14,539 nucleotides of DNA from Myxococcales bacterium (lineage in GTDB: Bacteria; Myxococcota; Bradymonadia; REDH01): assembly GCA_018970625.1 (NCBI GenBank), contig JAGWVZ010000037.1, positions 1 through 14,539 on the forward strand. Direction: 5' to 3'. Shown piece after piece: positions 8,348 to 14,539 of the stretch; positions within the stretch are counted from its first letter, which is position 1; every line of letters starts with the position of its first letter. A program made the translations under genes and the position numbers. The notes under the pieces are model-generated. The model had not been told where the DNA came from and did no database searches. It saw only the letters and a list, made by a program, of their open reading frames with translations.

Positions 8348-10159
8348 ATGAAATTCGATACCAGCACCTCGTATCGCCGTCTGAACAGCGGCGCCATCGC
8401 GCTCGCCGCGCTCGCTTCGCTCGCCCTCGTCGGCTGCGACGAACTCGACAGCCTCATTGGCGGCCCCGTCGTCAGCATCTCGACGCCGACCATCGGCCAG
8501 AACATCACCGGCAACTCGGTTCAGGTCGCTGGTTCTGCCACCGACACCGAAGGCATCGTCGCGCTTACCTACACCCTGAGCAATCAGGACGGGCAGTCTG
8601 ACCAGCGCAACGTGCTGCCGTTCTACGACGCCCGCGTCGGGCTCTTCGACTTTCAGGTCAACGACCTCTCCGATGGTCAGAACACCATCGCGGTCTCGGC
8701 CACCGACGTCGACGGTAATGTCGACACCGCGCTCGTCTCGTTCACCGTCAATGGCGGCCTCGCCGATGACTTTGGCCTGGTGCTGAACGCGCCTGCCGAC
8801 GGCACCATCGTGGGCGAGCCCACCGTCACCATCACCGGCACCGTGACCGCGTCCGATGAGCTGGCTCGGCTGGAATGGGCTTCGGGCGACACCACCGGCG
8901 AGCTTACCGACACGCTCGACGAGCTGGGCTCGTTCGAGTTCGTCTTTGCCCCGCTCGTAGAGGGCGCCAACACCATCACCTTCACCGCTACCCCGGTGAC
9001 CGGAACGCCGGTCGAAGCCACGCTCACCATCAACTACGTGCCCGACATGGGCGAAGAGCTGGTTGTGACGCTCAGCAACCCGACCGCTGGCGCCGTCATC
9101 AGCGGCGAGGGCCTCATGGTCATGGGTGCCGCAGCGGGCCCGGCCGAGTTTACTGCGCTGCGCTACACCCTGAACGGCGGCGAAGTGGTCGAGCTCTCGT
9201 CTGACCTCTTCGTTTACGAAGGCATCGAGCCGCCCGCCCCCGGCGAAGGCTCAGGAACTCCCGATGAAGGCTCCGCAACGCCCGACGAAGGCTCTGCAAC
9301 GCCCGATGAAGGCTCTGCAACGCCCGATGAAGGCTCCGCAACGCCCGATGAAGGCTCTGCAACGCCCGATGAAGGCTCTGCAACGCCCGATGAAGGCTCT
9401 GCCGAGGAACCCGTCGAAGAAGGTCCGTTCGCTGCCACCTTCGAGTTTGGCATCGAGGCCGCGGCGCTGGTCGAGGGCGAGAACACCCTGATTGTGACCG
9501 TCGTTGACTCCGCAGGCACCGAAGCGTCGGCCGAAGTCGCCTTCACGTTCGAGGTAGAAGCCCCAAGGCCCCTGCCCACGCCGATTCCGGCCGAGTGTGC
9601 ACCGTTCATGTCCGAGGACTTCGAAGGCGATGACTTCAGCGACTGGACCCTGACCAACGTGTCGATCGCCGACTACGGCGCCGAGGGCGCTCTTCCTGCC
9701 GACACGCTGGGCGCCGAGGGTGCGCGCTACCTGGCTGGCGGCGAGGGCGAAATGTCGATGGTGTCCATGACCCTGGACCTGTCCTCTCTGCCGGAAGGTT
9801 CAACCCCCAACGTGTTCTCACTGCGCGCAGCACTGGGTGGTGCTCCGGGCAGCCAGGACTTTGCCGGCATTCGACTGAGCGCACTCGACGCCGATGGCGT
9901 GGAATTCTCCATCTTCGAGTCGCAGCAGGGCGCACCGGTTGCCGAAGACCCTGCGGCGCTGGCGCTCACCGAGATACTGGAATTTGTGCCCCTGGGCGCC
10001 GCGACGCTTCGCCTGGAGATCTTCTTTGAAGACAGCGACGCGGACGGCAGCTTCGATGTCGCCGCCGACGCCTTCGCGCTGTACCTGCTGAACGCCGACG
10101 ACTCGTGCCTGCAGGCCGCCCCGGTCGATGAAGGCAGCGGCGCAGCACCGATTCCCTGA
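8348..10159 (+). CDS. Ig-like repeat lipoprotein with GSATPDE tandem repeat and C-terminal beta-rich domain
   Basis: This is a 603-residue predicted lipoprotein. The ATG at 8348 follows GGAG six bases upstream. The signal (MKFDTSTSYRR, Ala/Leu core) ends LVGC with lipid Cys30. Three Ig-like domains follow at about 41-135, 142-231 and 237-403. They share VxGxxxxxxxxxALxYTL-type starts and GxNTIxVxAxD-type ends. The third domain is interrupted at about 291-359 by a Pro/Gly/Glu/Thr-rich stretch with seven heptapeptide units (301-349) and an acidic tail EEPVEEG. Residues about 417-590 (CAPFMSEDFEGDDFSDW, later LRLEIFFEDSDADGSFDV) look like a beta-sandwich of the type seen in extracellular binding domains. 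Only two further Cys are visible in the mature part (417 and near 587), which could form a disulfide closing the C-terminal domain. The protein is strongly acidic. It lies 134 bases after the ABC gene and ends at a clear terminator. Function unknown; surface display or adhesion is a guess. Confidence 0.86.
   Translation: MKFDTSTSYRRLNSGAIALAALASLALVGCDELDSLIGGPVVSISTPTIGQNITGNSVQVAGSATDTEGIVALTYTLSNQDGQSDQRNVLPFYDARVGLFDFQVNDLSDGQNTIAVSATDVDGNVDTALVSFTVNGGLADDFGLVLNAPADGTIVGEPTVTITGTVTASDELARLEWASGDTTGELTDTLDELGSFEFVFAPLVEGANTITFTATPVTGTPVEATLTINYVPDMGEELVVTLSNPTAGAVISGEGLMVMGAAAGPAEFTALRYTLNGGEVVELSSDLFVYEGIEPPAPGEGSGTPDEGSATPDEGSATPDEGSATPDEGSATPDEGSATPDEGSATPDEGSAEEPVEEGPFAATFEFGIEAAALVEGENTLIVTVVDSAGTEASAEVAFTFEVEAPRPLPTPIPAECAPFMSEDFEGDDFSDWTLTNVSIADYGAEGALPADTLGAEGARYLAGGEGEMSMVSMTLDLSSLPEGSTPNVFSLRAALGGAPGSQDFAGIRLSALDADGVEFSIFESQQGAPVAEDPAALALTEILEFVPLGAATLRLEIFFEDSDADGSFDVAADAFALYLLNADDSCLQAAPVDEGSGAAPIP
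9248..9394 (+). repeat. Seven-unit 21-bp in-frame tandem repeat (GSATPDE)
   Basis: There are seven 21-base units inside the Ig-like lipoprotein gene, each encoding Gly-Ser-(Ala/Gly)-Thr-Pro-Asp-Glu. The first unit is divergent (GSGTPDE). Units 3, 4, 6 and 7 are identical in DNA (GGCTCTGCAACGCCCGATGAA is the unit). Units 2 and 5 carry TCC instead of TCT for Ser, and unit 2 also has GAC for GAT. The C-T-T, C-T-T order of Ser codons suggests that a three-unit (63-base) block was duplicated. A partial eighth GSA follows. The unit length is a multiple of three, so copy-number change would keep the frame. Confidence 0.95.
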
Positions 10160-10188
10160 AGCCGCAGGCTCCTCAGGCAACTGCAACC

Positions 10189-10226
10189 GAACGCCGTCCC
10201 ACACCGGGGCGGCGTTCCGCGTTTTT
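10189..10226 (+). terminator. Intrinsic terminator after the Ig-like lipoprotein gene
   Basis: The arms GAACGCCGTCCC (10189-10200) and GGGGCGGCGTTC (10206-10217) form a 12-pair stem with one G-U pair and an ACACC loop. CGCG and then a five-T run (10222-10226) follow on the plus strand. It starts 29 bases after the stop codon. There is no comparable T-run on the other strand, so it mainly serves the plus-strand gene. Confidence 0.85.
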
Positions 10227-10312
10227 GGCAGGGCGGTGGTCACACCCGACGCTACGAGAGGCACCGCCAGTGCGCTCCGGTAGCACGGCGTCACACCGGG
10301 CCGCTGCCCCCA

Positions 10313-10975
10313 CTACGACAGCGGATTGACCAGCCCGCGCAGCAGGTTCCACCCTGTCGAGATGTCCAGCTTCAGGCGCCGCCTTACGCTCCGCTTACCC
10401 GCGACAGCCAGCTGAATGTACAGCGCCGCCGTCAGCATCTCGACCAGATCATCGATCGGCACATCACGATGACCGAGCCAGTCCAGCGCTGCAGCTTCGA
10501 CATTGCCGATCCAGGCGCGCGCGGCTAGCCGCGCCAGTGGCTCACCGTCACCGCCAATGTGGGTGAGAACCGTCTTCACCACCTGTTGTCGGGCGTCTTC
10601 GAGAATCCCGTTGATGATGTCGTCGACCCCCAGGCCTCCGTGCATCAGCGCCAGATAGGCGTCGGCGCGTTCGGTCACAAAGTTCAGAAAGGCGTGCAGA
10701 CCGCGCTTCACGTTCTCGGTCGCCGGGCTCTTTGGGTCCGGGTTCAGTGTGAGCAGCACGTCGTTGGCGGCCTTGCGCACCACCTCGGTATAGAACAGCC
10801 GCTTGCTGCCAAAGTAATGATATAACAGACCTTTCGATATTCCCGCCTCGCGGGCGATGTCGTCGATCGCCACCTCTTCGTACGACCGCGACGCAAAAAG
10901 CTTCAGACCGAGGTCCAGCAGCTGCTCGCGCCGGTCGTCCGACGCCAGATAGTTTCGGGTGCGTTCGCCAGGCAT
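10313..10975 (-). CDS. TetR/AcrR-family transcriptional regulator
   Basis: This is a 220-residue DNA-binding repressor, typical in length for the family. The N-terminal helix-turn-helix is clear: RREQLLDLGLKLFASRSYEEV, then IDDIAREAGISKGLLYHYFGSKRLFY (about 15-62). The rest is a helical ligand-binding and dimerisation domain (about 70-210). The ATG at 10975 (MPGERTRNYL) is preferred over an in-frame GTG at 11068, which would add 31 residues and run into the promoter region. It is divergent from the predicted diiron protein gene, and the space between holds two TTGAA-N5-TTCAA palindromes that are plausible binding sites for this protein. Its neighbours suggest control of lipid or fatty-acid functions, comparable in arrangement to the DesT regulator next to a desaturase and reductase in Pseudomonas. 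The ligand is not known; acyl-CoA is a hypothesis. Confidence 0.92.
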   Translation of the reverse strand: MPGERTRNYLASDDRREQLLDLGLKLFASRSYEEVAIDDIAREAGISKGLLYHYFGSKRLFYTEVVRKAANDVLLTLNPDPKSPATENVKRGLHAFLNFVTERADAYLALMHGGLGVDDIINGILEDARQQVVKTVLTHIGGDGEPLARLAARAWIGNVEAAALDWLGHRDVPIDDLVEMLTAALYIQLAVAGKRSVRRRLKLDISTGWNLLRGLVNPLS

Positions 10976-11084
10976 GGTGCTCGGGAGGCTTGGGCGCAGT
11001 AGTCCAGATACGGCCGCCCTGCTATCACGGTTCGCGGTCGGCGACCATGAGCTCGAAGCAGGAAGCACTTGACGAATTTGCCAC

Positions 11085-11123
11085 TTGAACCGAATTCAAC
11101 TCCCGCGTTGAATCCAGTTCAAC
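11085..11123. promoter_or_regulatory. Paired inverted-repeat operator overlapping a candidate promoter
   Basis: There are two palindromes of the same class: TTGAA-CCGAA-TTCAA (11085-11099) and GTTGAA-TCCAG-TTCAAC (11107-11123). Both have 5-base spacers, and their centres are 23 bases apart, close to two helical turns. A plus-strand promoter can be drawn through them: -35 TTGAAC (11085-11090), 17 bases, -10 TTGAAT (11108-11113). Bound protein would therefore block it. A partial copy of the left part, CACTTGA followed by CGAATT, also occurs at 11066-11077 and repeats at 11082-11096. The sites lie between the TetR gene (start 10975) and the diiron-protein gene (start 11171), which fits TetR control of one or both. 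The promoter hexamers are weak matches; the palindromes are certain. Confidence 0.65.
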
Positions 11124-11170
11124 TCTGCTGTGCTCCCCAGCCGAGCGGCCACGTTACCCCGGAGTTCATG

Positions 11171-11989
11171 ATGGTCTCTGTTACCAGCGCCTCTCCCATT
11201 CATGCGCTCGTCGTCCGTCGCATGGGGTTCCCGTTCGATGGCGTGCCGCGGTACTGGTTTGGCAACTCGGCCTTTCGCACCCATCTGGTGAATGGCATCA
11301 ACTTTGTGTTCCCCGCCGGGGAACGCTTCTTTATTCGCAGCGTGAACCACTACAGCAACCTCGTCTCGAAAGAGATGCGCGAGCGTATCCGTGGTTTCGC
11401 GGGGCAGGAGGCCATGCATCAGGTCGAGCATTTACGCTTCTTTGCCACGCTGGAGCATCAGGGGTACGAGATTCAGAGCTTCATTCAGTGGTATGAACGC
11501 GTCGCGTACGACTTTATGGAGCAACGCTTCCCGCCCGAGGTGCGGCTCGCCACCACCGCTGCGCTCGAGCACTATACCGCCAGCATGGGCGAGTTTGCGC
11601 TCAGCAGCGGTCTGTTCGACGCCGCCCACGACCAGATTCGCGACCTGCTCATGTGGCACGCCGCTGAAGAGATCGAACACAAGTCGGTCGCTTACGACCT
11701 GCTCATGGAGGTCGATCCTCGCTATCGCACCCGCCTGAAGGGGTTCATGATCGCCACCGGCGCCCTTATGTATTTCTGGGCGGCAGGTGTGCGCCACCTC
11801 ATGGAGCAGGAGCCCGAAGAGGTCCGGCGCGAGCTGTCGGGCGAGAGCATGGAGTGGCTCGCAGGCGAGTTCCCCAAAATCATCCTGAAGGCGGTCGACT
11901 TCCTGCGTCCCGGCTTTCACCCCGACGACCACGACAACTATCAGCTCGCCGCCGACTACCTGGACCGCATCGGACGCCTGTCCCACTGA
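11171..11989 (+). CDS. Predicted metal-dependent hydrolase, PF10118-type diiron helical protein
   Basis: This is a 272-residue protein recognised as the 'predicted metal-dependent hydrolase' family (PF10118/COG3687). That family has a helical, ferritin-like look, and its biochemical role is not well established. Candidate metal ligands come in the usual E...ExxH pattern: Glu51, Glu80-x2-His83, His87, Glu133-His134, His163, Glu166/167 and His170 (GQEAMHQVEH and WHAAEEIEHKSVAYD are the most telling segments). A hydrophobic stretch lies at about 191-207. The ATG at 11171 has GGAG six bases upstream; the adjacent ATG at 11168 gives one more residue but poor spacing. A TTG at 11069 would run through the operator and is unlikely. 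It is divergent from TetR and convergent with the MerR gene. Placement in a desaturase locus suggests a lipid-related oxygen- or metal-dependent reaction, which is inference. Confidence 0.87.
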   Translation: MVSVTSASPIHALVVRRMGFPFDGVPRYWFGNSAFRTHLVNGINFVFPAGERFFIRSVNHYSNLVSKEMRERIRGFAGQEAMHQVEHLRFFATLEHQGYEIQSFIQWYERVAYDFMEQRFPPEVRLATTAALEHYTASMGEFALSSGLFDAAHDQIRDLLMWHAAEEIEHKSVAYDLLMEVDPRYRTRLKGFMIATGALMYFWAAGVRHLMEQEPEEVRRELSGESMEWLAGEFPKIILKAVDFLRPGFHPDDHDNYQLAADYLDRIGRLSH

Positions 11990-11997
11990 TCACGCGC

Positions 11998-12019
11998 TGT
12001 TCATTCACTCGGCTGAACA
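11998..12019. other. Inverted repeat between convergent genes
   Basis: TGTTCA (11998-12003) and TGAACA (12014-12019) are perfect inverted arms with a 10-base spacer, 8 bases after the diiron-protein stop. A second weak structure, CCCC-GTA-GGGG overlapping GGGG-CTG-CCCC, lies at 12045-12062. Neither has a T-run, so they are not clear intrinsic terminators. They could slow transcription between the convergent genes or be chance. Confidence 0.35.
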
Positions 12020-12117
12020 CACAACCCCTTGATGTTAAACGCATCCCCGTAGGGGCTGCCCCTGTGTCGGCCCTGATCGACGCCGTTCCCCGTCCCGGAC
12101 GCGCCCGAACTGCGCTG

Positions 12118-12942
12118 CTACTTTTTGGCCCACCGCGCCGGCAACTTGCCGCTGGTGGCTCGCTCGCGCAACGCCTTCTCCATCTCCTGCGCAAACACCA
12201 CCTTGACGGCGTCCATCGCCGTCGGCCGCAGCGTGTCCAACAGACCGGCACCTTCGGAACGCAGCGCGACCTGCCCGCGCTCGGCCGCCGTAAAGAAATG
12301 ACTCACCGTCTCGGTGACCGCCCGGTTGATGTGCTTACGGAAGATCCGCTCGGCGGCGATCGAGGTCTCCAGATCAATACCGCTCTGCTCCAGCTGCGTG
12401 ACCATCGACAACAGCGCGGGGCTGGGCACCAGATACACGTCGCCCTTGCGCTCGACCAGCTGCAGCCGCACCAGCTCGGCCACCAGACCCACGCGGTCAA
12501 ACCCGACCAGCGCGATCAGCTCGTCGTGGCTCACCGTGCGCGGCTGGTCGTTGGCCCACGACGACTTCATCTGTGCCTGCACGCCCAGCCACTCGCTGAC
12601 ATCGACCTCACCCTTGTCGATGTGTCGAATCAGGTCGCGGATGGCGTCAATCTTGAGGCCGCGGTCCTGCAGCTGCGCGATCAGCCCCAGCCGTTCCCGG
12701 TGCGGCGCACCATAAAAGGCCACGCGCCCCTTCATGACCGGCGGCGGCAACAACCCCTTGGCGGCATAGAAGCGAATGGTGCGGCTTGGCACCCGCGTCG
12801 ATGCCGCCAGATCGTCGATGGTCAGCGCCTCGATGGTGTCGAGTGCCGTCGTGCCGGCGTCTGTCTCGTTGGCCGGTGTCACCGACTCTGCGGGTGGGCT
12901 TGCCATGGCGGCTTCACCAGTGAGGAACGTTTTGAGGATCAT
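12118..12942 (-). CDS. MerR-family transcriptional regulator with long C-terminal domain
   Basis: This is a 274-residue regulator. The MerR winged-helix domain spans about 39-108: LTIDDLAASTRVPSRTIRFYAAKGLLPPP, then GRVAFYGAPHRERLGLIAQLQDRGLKIDAIRDLI. After the heterodimer-like helix, a further 160 residues form a large, mostly helical effector region, longer than in classic metal-sensing MerR proteins. No Cys is seen in the whole protein, so thiolate metal sensing is unlikely. The ATG at 12942 overlaps the desaturase stop codon (ATGA), which implies translational coupling. ATG 12906 (MASPPAES) would remove only a poorly conserved leader and cannot be excluded. It is the last gene of the reductase-desaturase-regulator series, so it may control that operon or the convergent diiron gene. 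Confidence 0.9.
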   Translation of the reverse strand: MILKTFLTGEAAMASPPAESVTPANETDAGTTALDTIEALTIDDLAASTRVPSRTIRFYAAKGLLPPPVMKGRVAFYGAPHRERLGLIAQLQDRGLKIDAIRDLIRHIDKGEVDVSEWLGVQAQMKSSWANDQPRTVSHDELIALVGFDRVGLVAELVRLQLVERKGDVYLVPSPALLSMVTQLEQSGIDLETSIAAERIFRKHINRAVTETVSHFFTAAERGQVALRSEGAGLLDTLRPTAMDAVKVVFAQEMEKALRERATSGKLPARWAKK

Positions 12943-14024
12943 GCCGGCACCGGGACTGCGGCCGACGGGCCGGGCAGAGAATAGCGCAGAATACGCTTTA
13001 CGACACTTCCGAACTGCGCGCCAAGGCTCCCGGTGTTGTAGGGCACACCATGGCGAGCGCAGATCTCCTGTACACGCGGCGCCATCTCGGGATACCGCGC
13101 CGCCGGAATATCAGGAAACAGGTGGTGCTCAATCTGGTGGCTCAGGTGGCCCGTCAGAATATGGAACCAGCTGCCACCTTCCAGGTTGGCCGACCCGAGT
13201 ATCTGCCGCAGATACCATGCGCCGCGGGTGTCGGTGCCCTCGGCCGGCGCATCGAACAGCTGCGTGCCCTCGGGAAAATGCCCGCAGAAGATAACGGTGA
13301 ACGTCCACAGGTTACGAATGCCATTGGCCAGCAGGTTGCCCAGCAGCACGCGCGGCGCATTCCACAGCGCGATCGCCGGAAAGAACAGATAATCCTTGGC
13401 CAGCTGCCACCCCGCCTTGCGTAAAAAAGGGCGCGAGCGCCGGAACAGGTCGCGCCACGTGGATTTGCCTTCCATGACCTCTTCGGCGCGCAGATCATGC
13501 GCCGCTACGCCCCACTGAAACATGAGCGCGAGCGCCACGGCATGAAACGGCTGAAACAGGTGCGACGGCTTCCACGGCAACGAGGCATCGGTACGAATCA
13601 CGCCATAACCAATATCCCGGTCCAGACCGACAATGTTGGTGAACGTATGGTGCTCATAATTATGAAAATGGCGCCAGTTGTCGCCGTCACACACATTATC
13701 CCATTCATAGGTCTGCGACTGCAAACCCGGGTCACGCGTCCAGTCATACTGACCATGCATGACATTGTGGCCAATCTCCATGTTTTCCAGAATCTTCCCG
13801 AGCGCCAGGCTGCCGGTTCCCAGAACAAAGGAAATCAGGTCAAACCCGAAATGAAGCAGCGCGCGTCCGGTGCCCGAGGCGGCGTACGACAGACGAATCA
13901 TGCGTCGAATATGCCGCACATCTTTCTCACCGAGTGATGCACGCACTTCATCGCGCAACGCATCCAGCTCGGCGCCAAATGATTCCAGTAACTCGGGACG
14001 AAGAAAATCTGTGGCCTGATGCAT
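12939..14024 (-). CDS. Membrane fatty acid (acyl-CoA/acyl-lipid) desaturase
   Basis: This is a 361-residue integral-membrane diiron desaturase. The three His boxes are intact: HNVMH (86-90), HNYEHH (121-126) and HQIEHH (296-301). The QIEHH form of the third box places it in the front-end/DesA3-like group, although no N-terminal cytochrome b5 domain is present. Hydrophobic stretches lie at about 55-78, 158-175, 212-240 and 240-248. Such enzymes insert a double bond in acyl chains using O2 and two electrons. The electrons are probably supplied by the ferredoxin reductase encoded just upstream on the same strand (107-base gap). The start is ATG 14024 (MHQATDFLRP), with GGGTG six bases upstream; longer frames read into the AT-rich leader. 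Its stop overlaps the start of the MerR gene. Regiospecificity (delta-6, -9 or other) cannot be told from the sequence. Confidence 0.94.
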   Translation of the reverse strand: MHQATDFLRPELLESFGAELDALRDEVRASLGEKDVRHIRRMIRLSYAASGTGRALLHFGFDLISFVLGTGSLALGKILENMEIGHNVMHGQYDWTRDPGLQSQTYEWDNVCDGDNWRHFHNYEHHTFTNIVGLDRDIGYGVIRTDASLPWKPSHLFQPFHAVALALMFQWGVAAHDLRAEEVMEGKSTWRDLFRRSRPFLRKAGWQLAKDYLFFPAIALWNAPRVLLGNLLANGIRNLWTFTVIFCGHFPEGTQLFDAPAEGTDTRGAWYLRQILGSANLEGGSWFHILTGHLSHQIEHHLFPDIPAARYPEMAPRVQEICARHGVPYNTGSLGAQFGSVVKRILRYSLPGPSAAVPVPA

Positions 14025-14131
14025 GAAAATCACCCGCAAAATAATGGCAGCCACCGCGTGGCATGCGCGTGCATCACCGACGAAATAAAATAATCGTATT
14101 GAAACCAGGTTATTCGCAGGGCGGCAGACAT
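14025..14131 (-). promoter_or_regulatory. Candidate control region before the desaturase gene
   Basis: This 107-base gap between the reductase stop and the desaturase start is locally AT-rich (for example GAAATAAAATAATCGTATT at 14082-14100) in an otherwise GC-rich window. It holds a perfect inverted repeat GCCAC-CGC-GTGGC (14050-14062) and next to it ATGC-GCGT-GCAT (14063-14074). A degenerate relative of the TetR-region palindrome, ATTGAAACCAGGTTATT (14098-14114), shares TTGAA and CCAG with the 11107-11123 site. No convincing -35/-10 pair was found. It may allow separate control of the desaturase. Confidence 0.4.
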
Positions 14132-14539
14132 TCAGAGGTCGAGCACCACATCGGAGCAGGCCACCGAAACACACAACTGAATCGTCTCATCCGGTGTGCT
14201 CGAGATTTCTCCCGTGCGCAGGTCCTTTACAGCACCCGAAATCTTGCGGCAGGTGCAGGTATGGCAAATGCCCATGCGACAACCTGATTTGGGCGACAGC
14301 CCCTGCGCCTCGGCGCGATCCAGCAGCGTGGTCGCACCCTCGCGTGCATCGGTGACACCCGAAATACGGTGCTCCACACGGGTAACGCCTACCCGCGCAA
14401 CGTCGGTCGAGGTCGGTGCCACAAAGGGTACAAAGGCTTCCACCGCGGGGGTCTTCCAGCCCGCGCCGCGCCACGTTTCCTGAGCGGCCGTCACAAAGGT
14501 TTCGGGTCCACACACCCAGGTGTGACGGTCGGCCATGTC
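14132..14539 (-). CDS. Ferredoxin reductase, C-terminal part with plant-type 2Fe-2S domain (N-terminus off window)
   Basis: This is the 3' end of a gene that enters from the right edge; the frame is open through base 14539, so the ATG at 14536 is not the true start. The first residues, ADRHTWVCGPETFV, are the end of an FNR-type NAD(P)-binding domain (CGP motif). The last about 85 residues are a 2Fe-2S ferredoxin domain with the cluster ligands GCRMGICHTC (C-x4-C-x2-C) and, 27 residues later, Cys in IQLCVS. This FAD/NAD(P)-plus-ferredoxin fusion is the usual electron donor for membrane desaturases (compare the reductases paired with DesB in Pseudomonas and DesA3 in mycobacteria). It is immediately upstream of the desaturase on the same strand, so it is very likely its partner. 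Confidence 0.9.
   Translation of the reverse strand, partial: DMADRHTWVCGPETFVTAAQETWRGAGWKTPAVEAFVPFVAPTSTDVARVGVTRVEHRISGVTDAREGATTLLDRAEAQGLSPKSGCRMGICHTCTCRKISGAVKDLRTGEISSTPDETIQLCVSVACSDVVLDL

Noticed and set aside
9248..9394. Regular 21-base spacing considered as a CRISPR-like array
   Set aside because: The units are contiguous with no spacers and encode a heptapeptide in frame inside a gene.
10232..10268. Inverted arms GGCGGTG and CACCGCC near the TetR 3' end
   Set aside because: The 23-base loop and lack of a T-run make a terminator unlikely; the 10189-10226 hairpin is far better.
11069..11170. TTG start at 11069 for the PF10118 protein
   Set aside because: The extra 34 residues would be encoded by the operator and promoter region, and a well-spaced GGAG precedes ATG 11171.
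11854..12984. Long plus-strand open frame (376 codons) opposite the MerR gene
   Set aside because: It overlaps the 3' end of the diiron-protein gene, is rich in Arg/His/Gln without recognisable motifs, and the minus strand has a clear MerR domain. Long antisense frames are common in GC-rich DNA.

Overview
The window is GC-rich and densely coded, with 11 protein-coding genes: nine complete and two cut by the window edges. No tRNA, rRNA, CRISPR array, insertion sequence or integrase was seen. The gene content suggests a Myxococcota/Deltaproteobacteria-type bacterium. There are several lipoproteins with Asp/Gly/Thr-rich linkers after the lipid Cys, a MopE-type Cys/Asp metal-binding motif, FG-GAP propellers and bacterial Ig-like domains, next to a TetR/desaturase/ferredoxin-reductase lipid locus. 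This placement is inferred from protein style only. No gap between genes exceeds about 200 bases.

Left part (1-6989, all minus strand). Transcription runs from right to left: a carboxymuconolactone-decarboxylase/AhpD-fold protein (6393-6980), a membrane-bound WbpM/CapD-type nucleotide-sugar 4,6-dehydratase (4289-6226), and three predicted lipoproteins in a row. These are a MopE-motif plus beta-propeller protein (3127-4254), a seven-FG-GAP plus ASPIC/UnbV protein (1033-3039), and a BIG2-domain protein (1-982, C-terminus off the window). The gaps of 34, 87 and 50 bases between the last four genes fit one cell-envelope transcription unit.

Middle part (7143-10226, plus strand). A solitary ABC-transporter ATPase with a TOBE-like tail is divergent from the AhpD-fold gene. 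It is followed by a 603-residue lipoprotein with three Ig-like domains. A seven-unit GSATPDE repeat is inserted inside the third domain. A convincing intrinsic terminator follows that gene.

Right part (10313-14539), a lipid-modification locus. A TetR regulator (minus) and a PF10118-type predicted diiron protein (plus) diverge from a short region carrying two TTGAA-N5-TTCAA palindromes that overlap a candidate promoter. The diiron gene converges on a minus-strand series: a ferredoxin reductase with a C-terminal 2Fe-2S domain (truncated at the window edge), a three-His-box fatty acid desaturase, and a MerR-type regulator whose start codon overlaps the desaturase stop (ATGA). The likely logic is that the reductase passes electrons from NAD(P)H to the desaturase while the TetR and MerR proteins tune expression to lipid state. 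The individual parts are familiar. The double-regulator arrangement and the paired operator are the most testable novelties.
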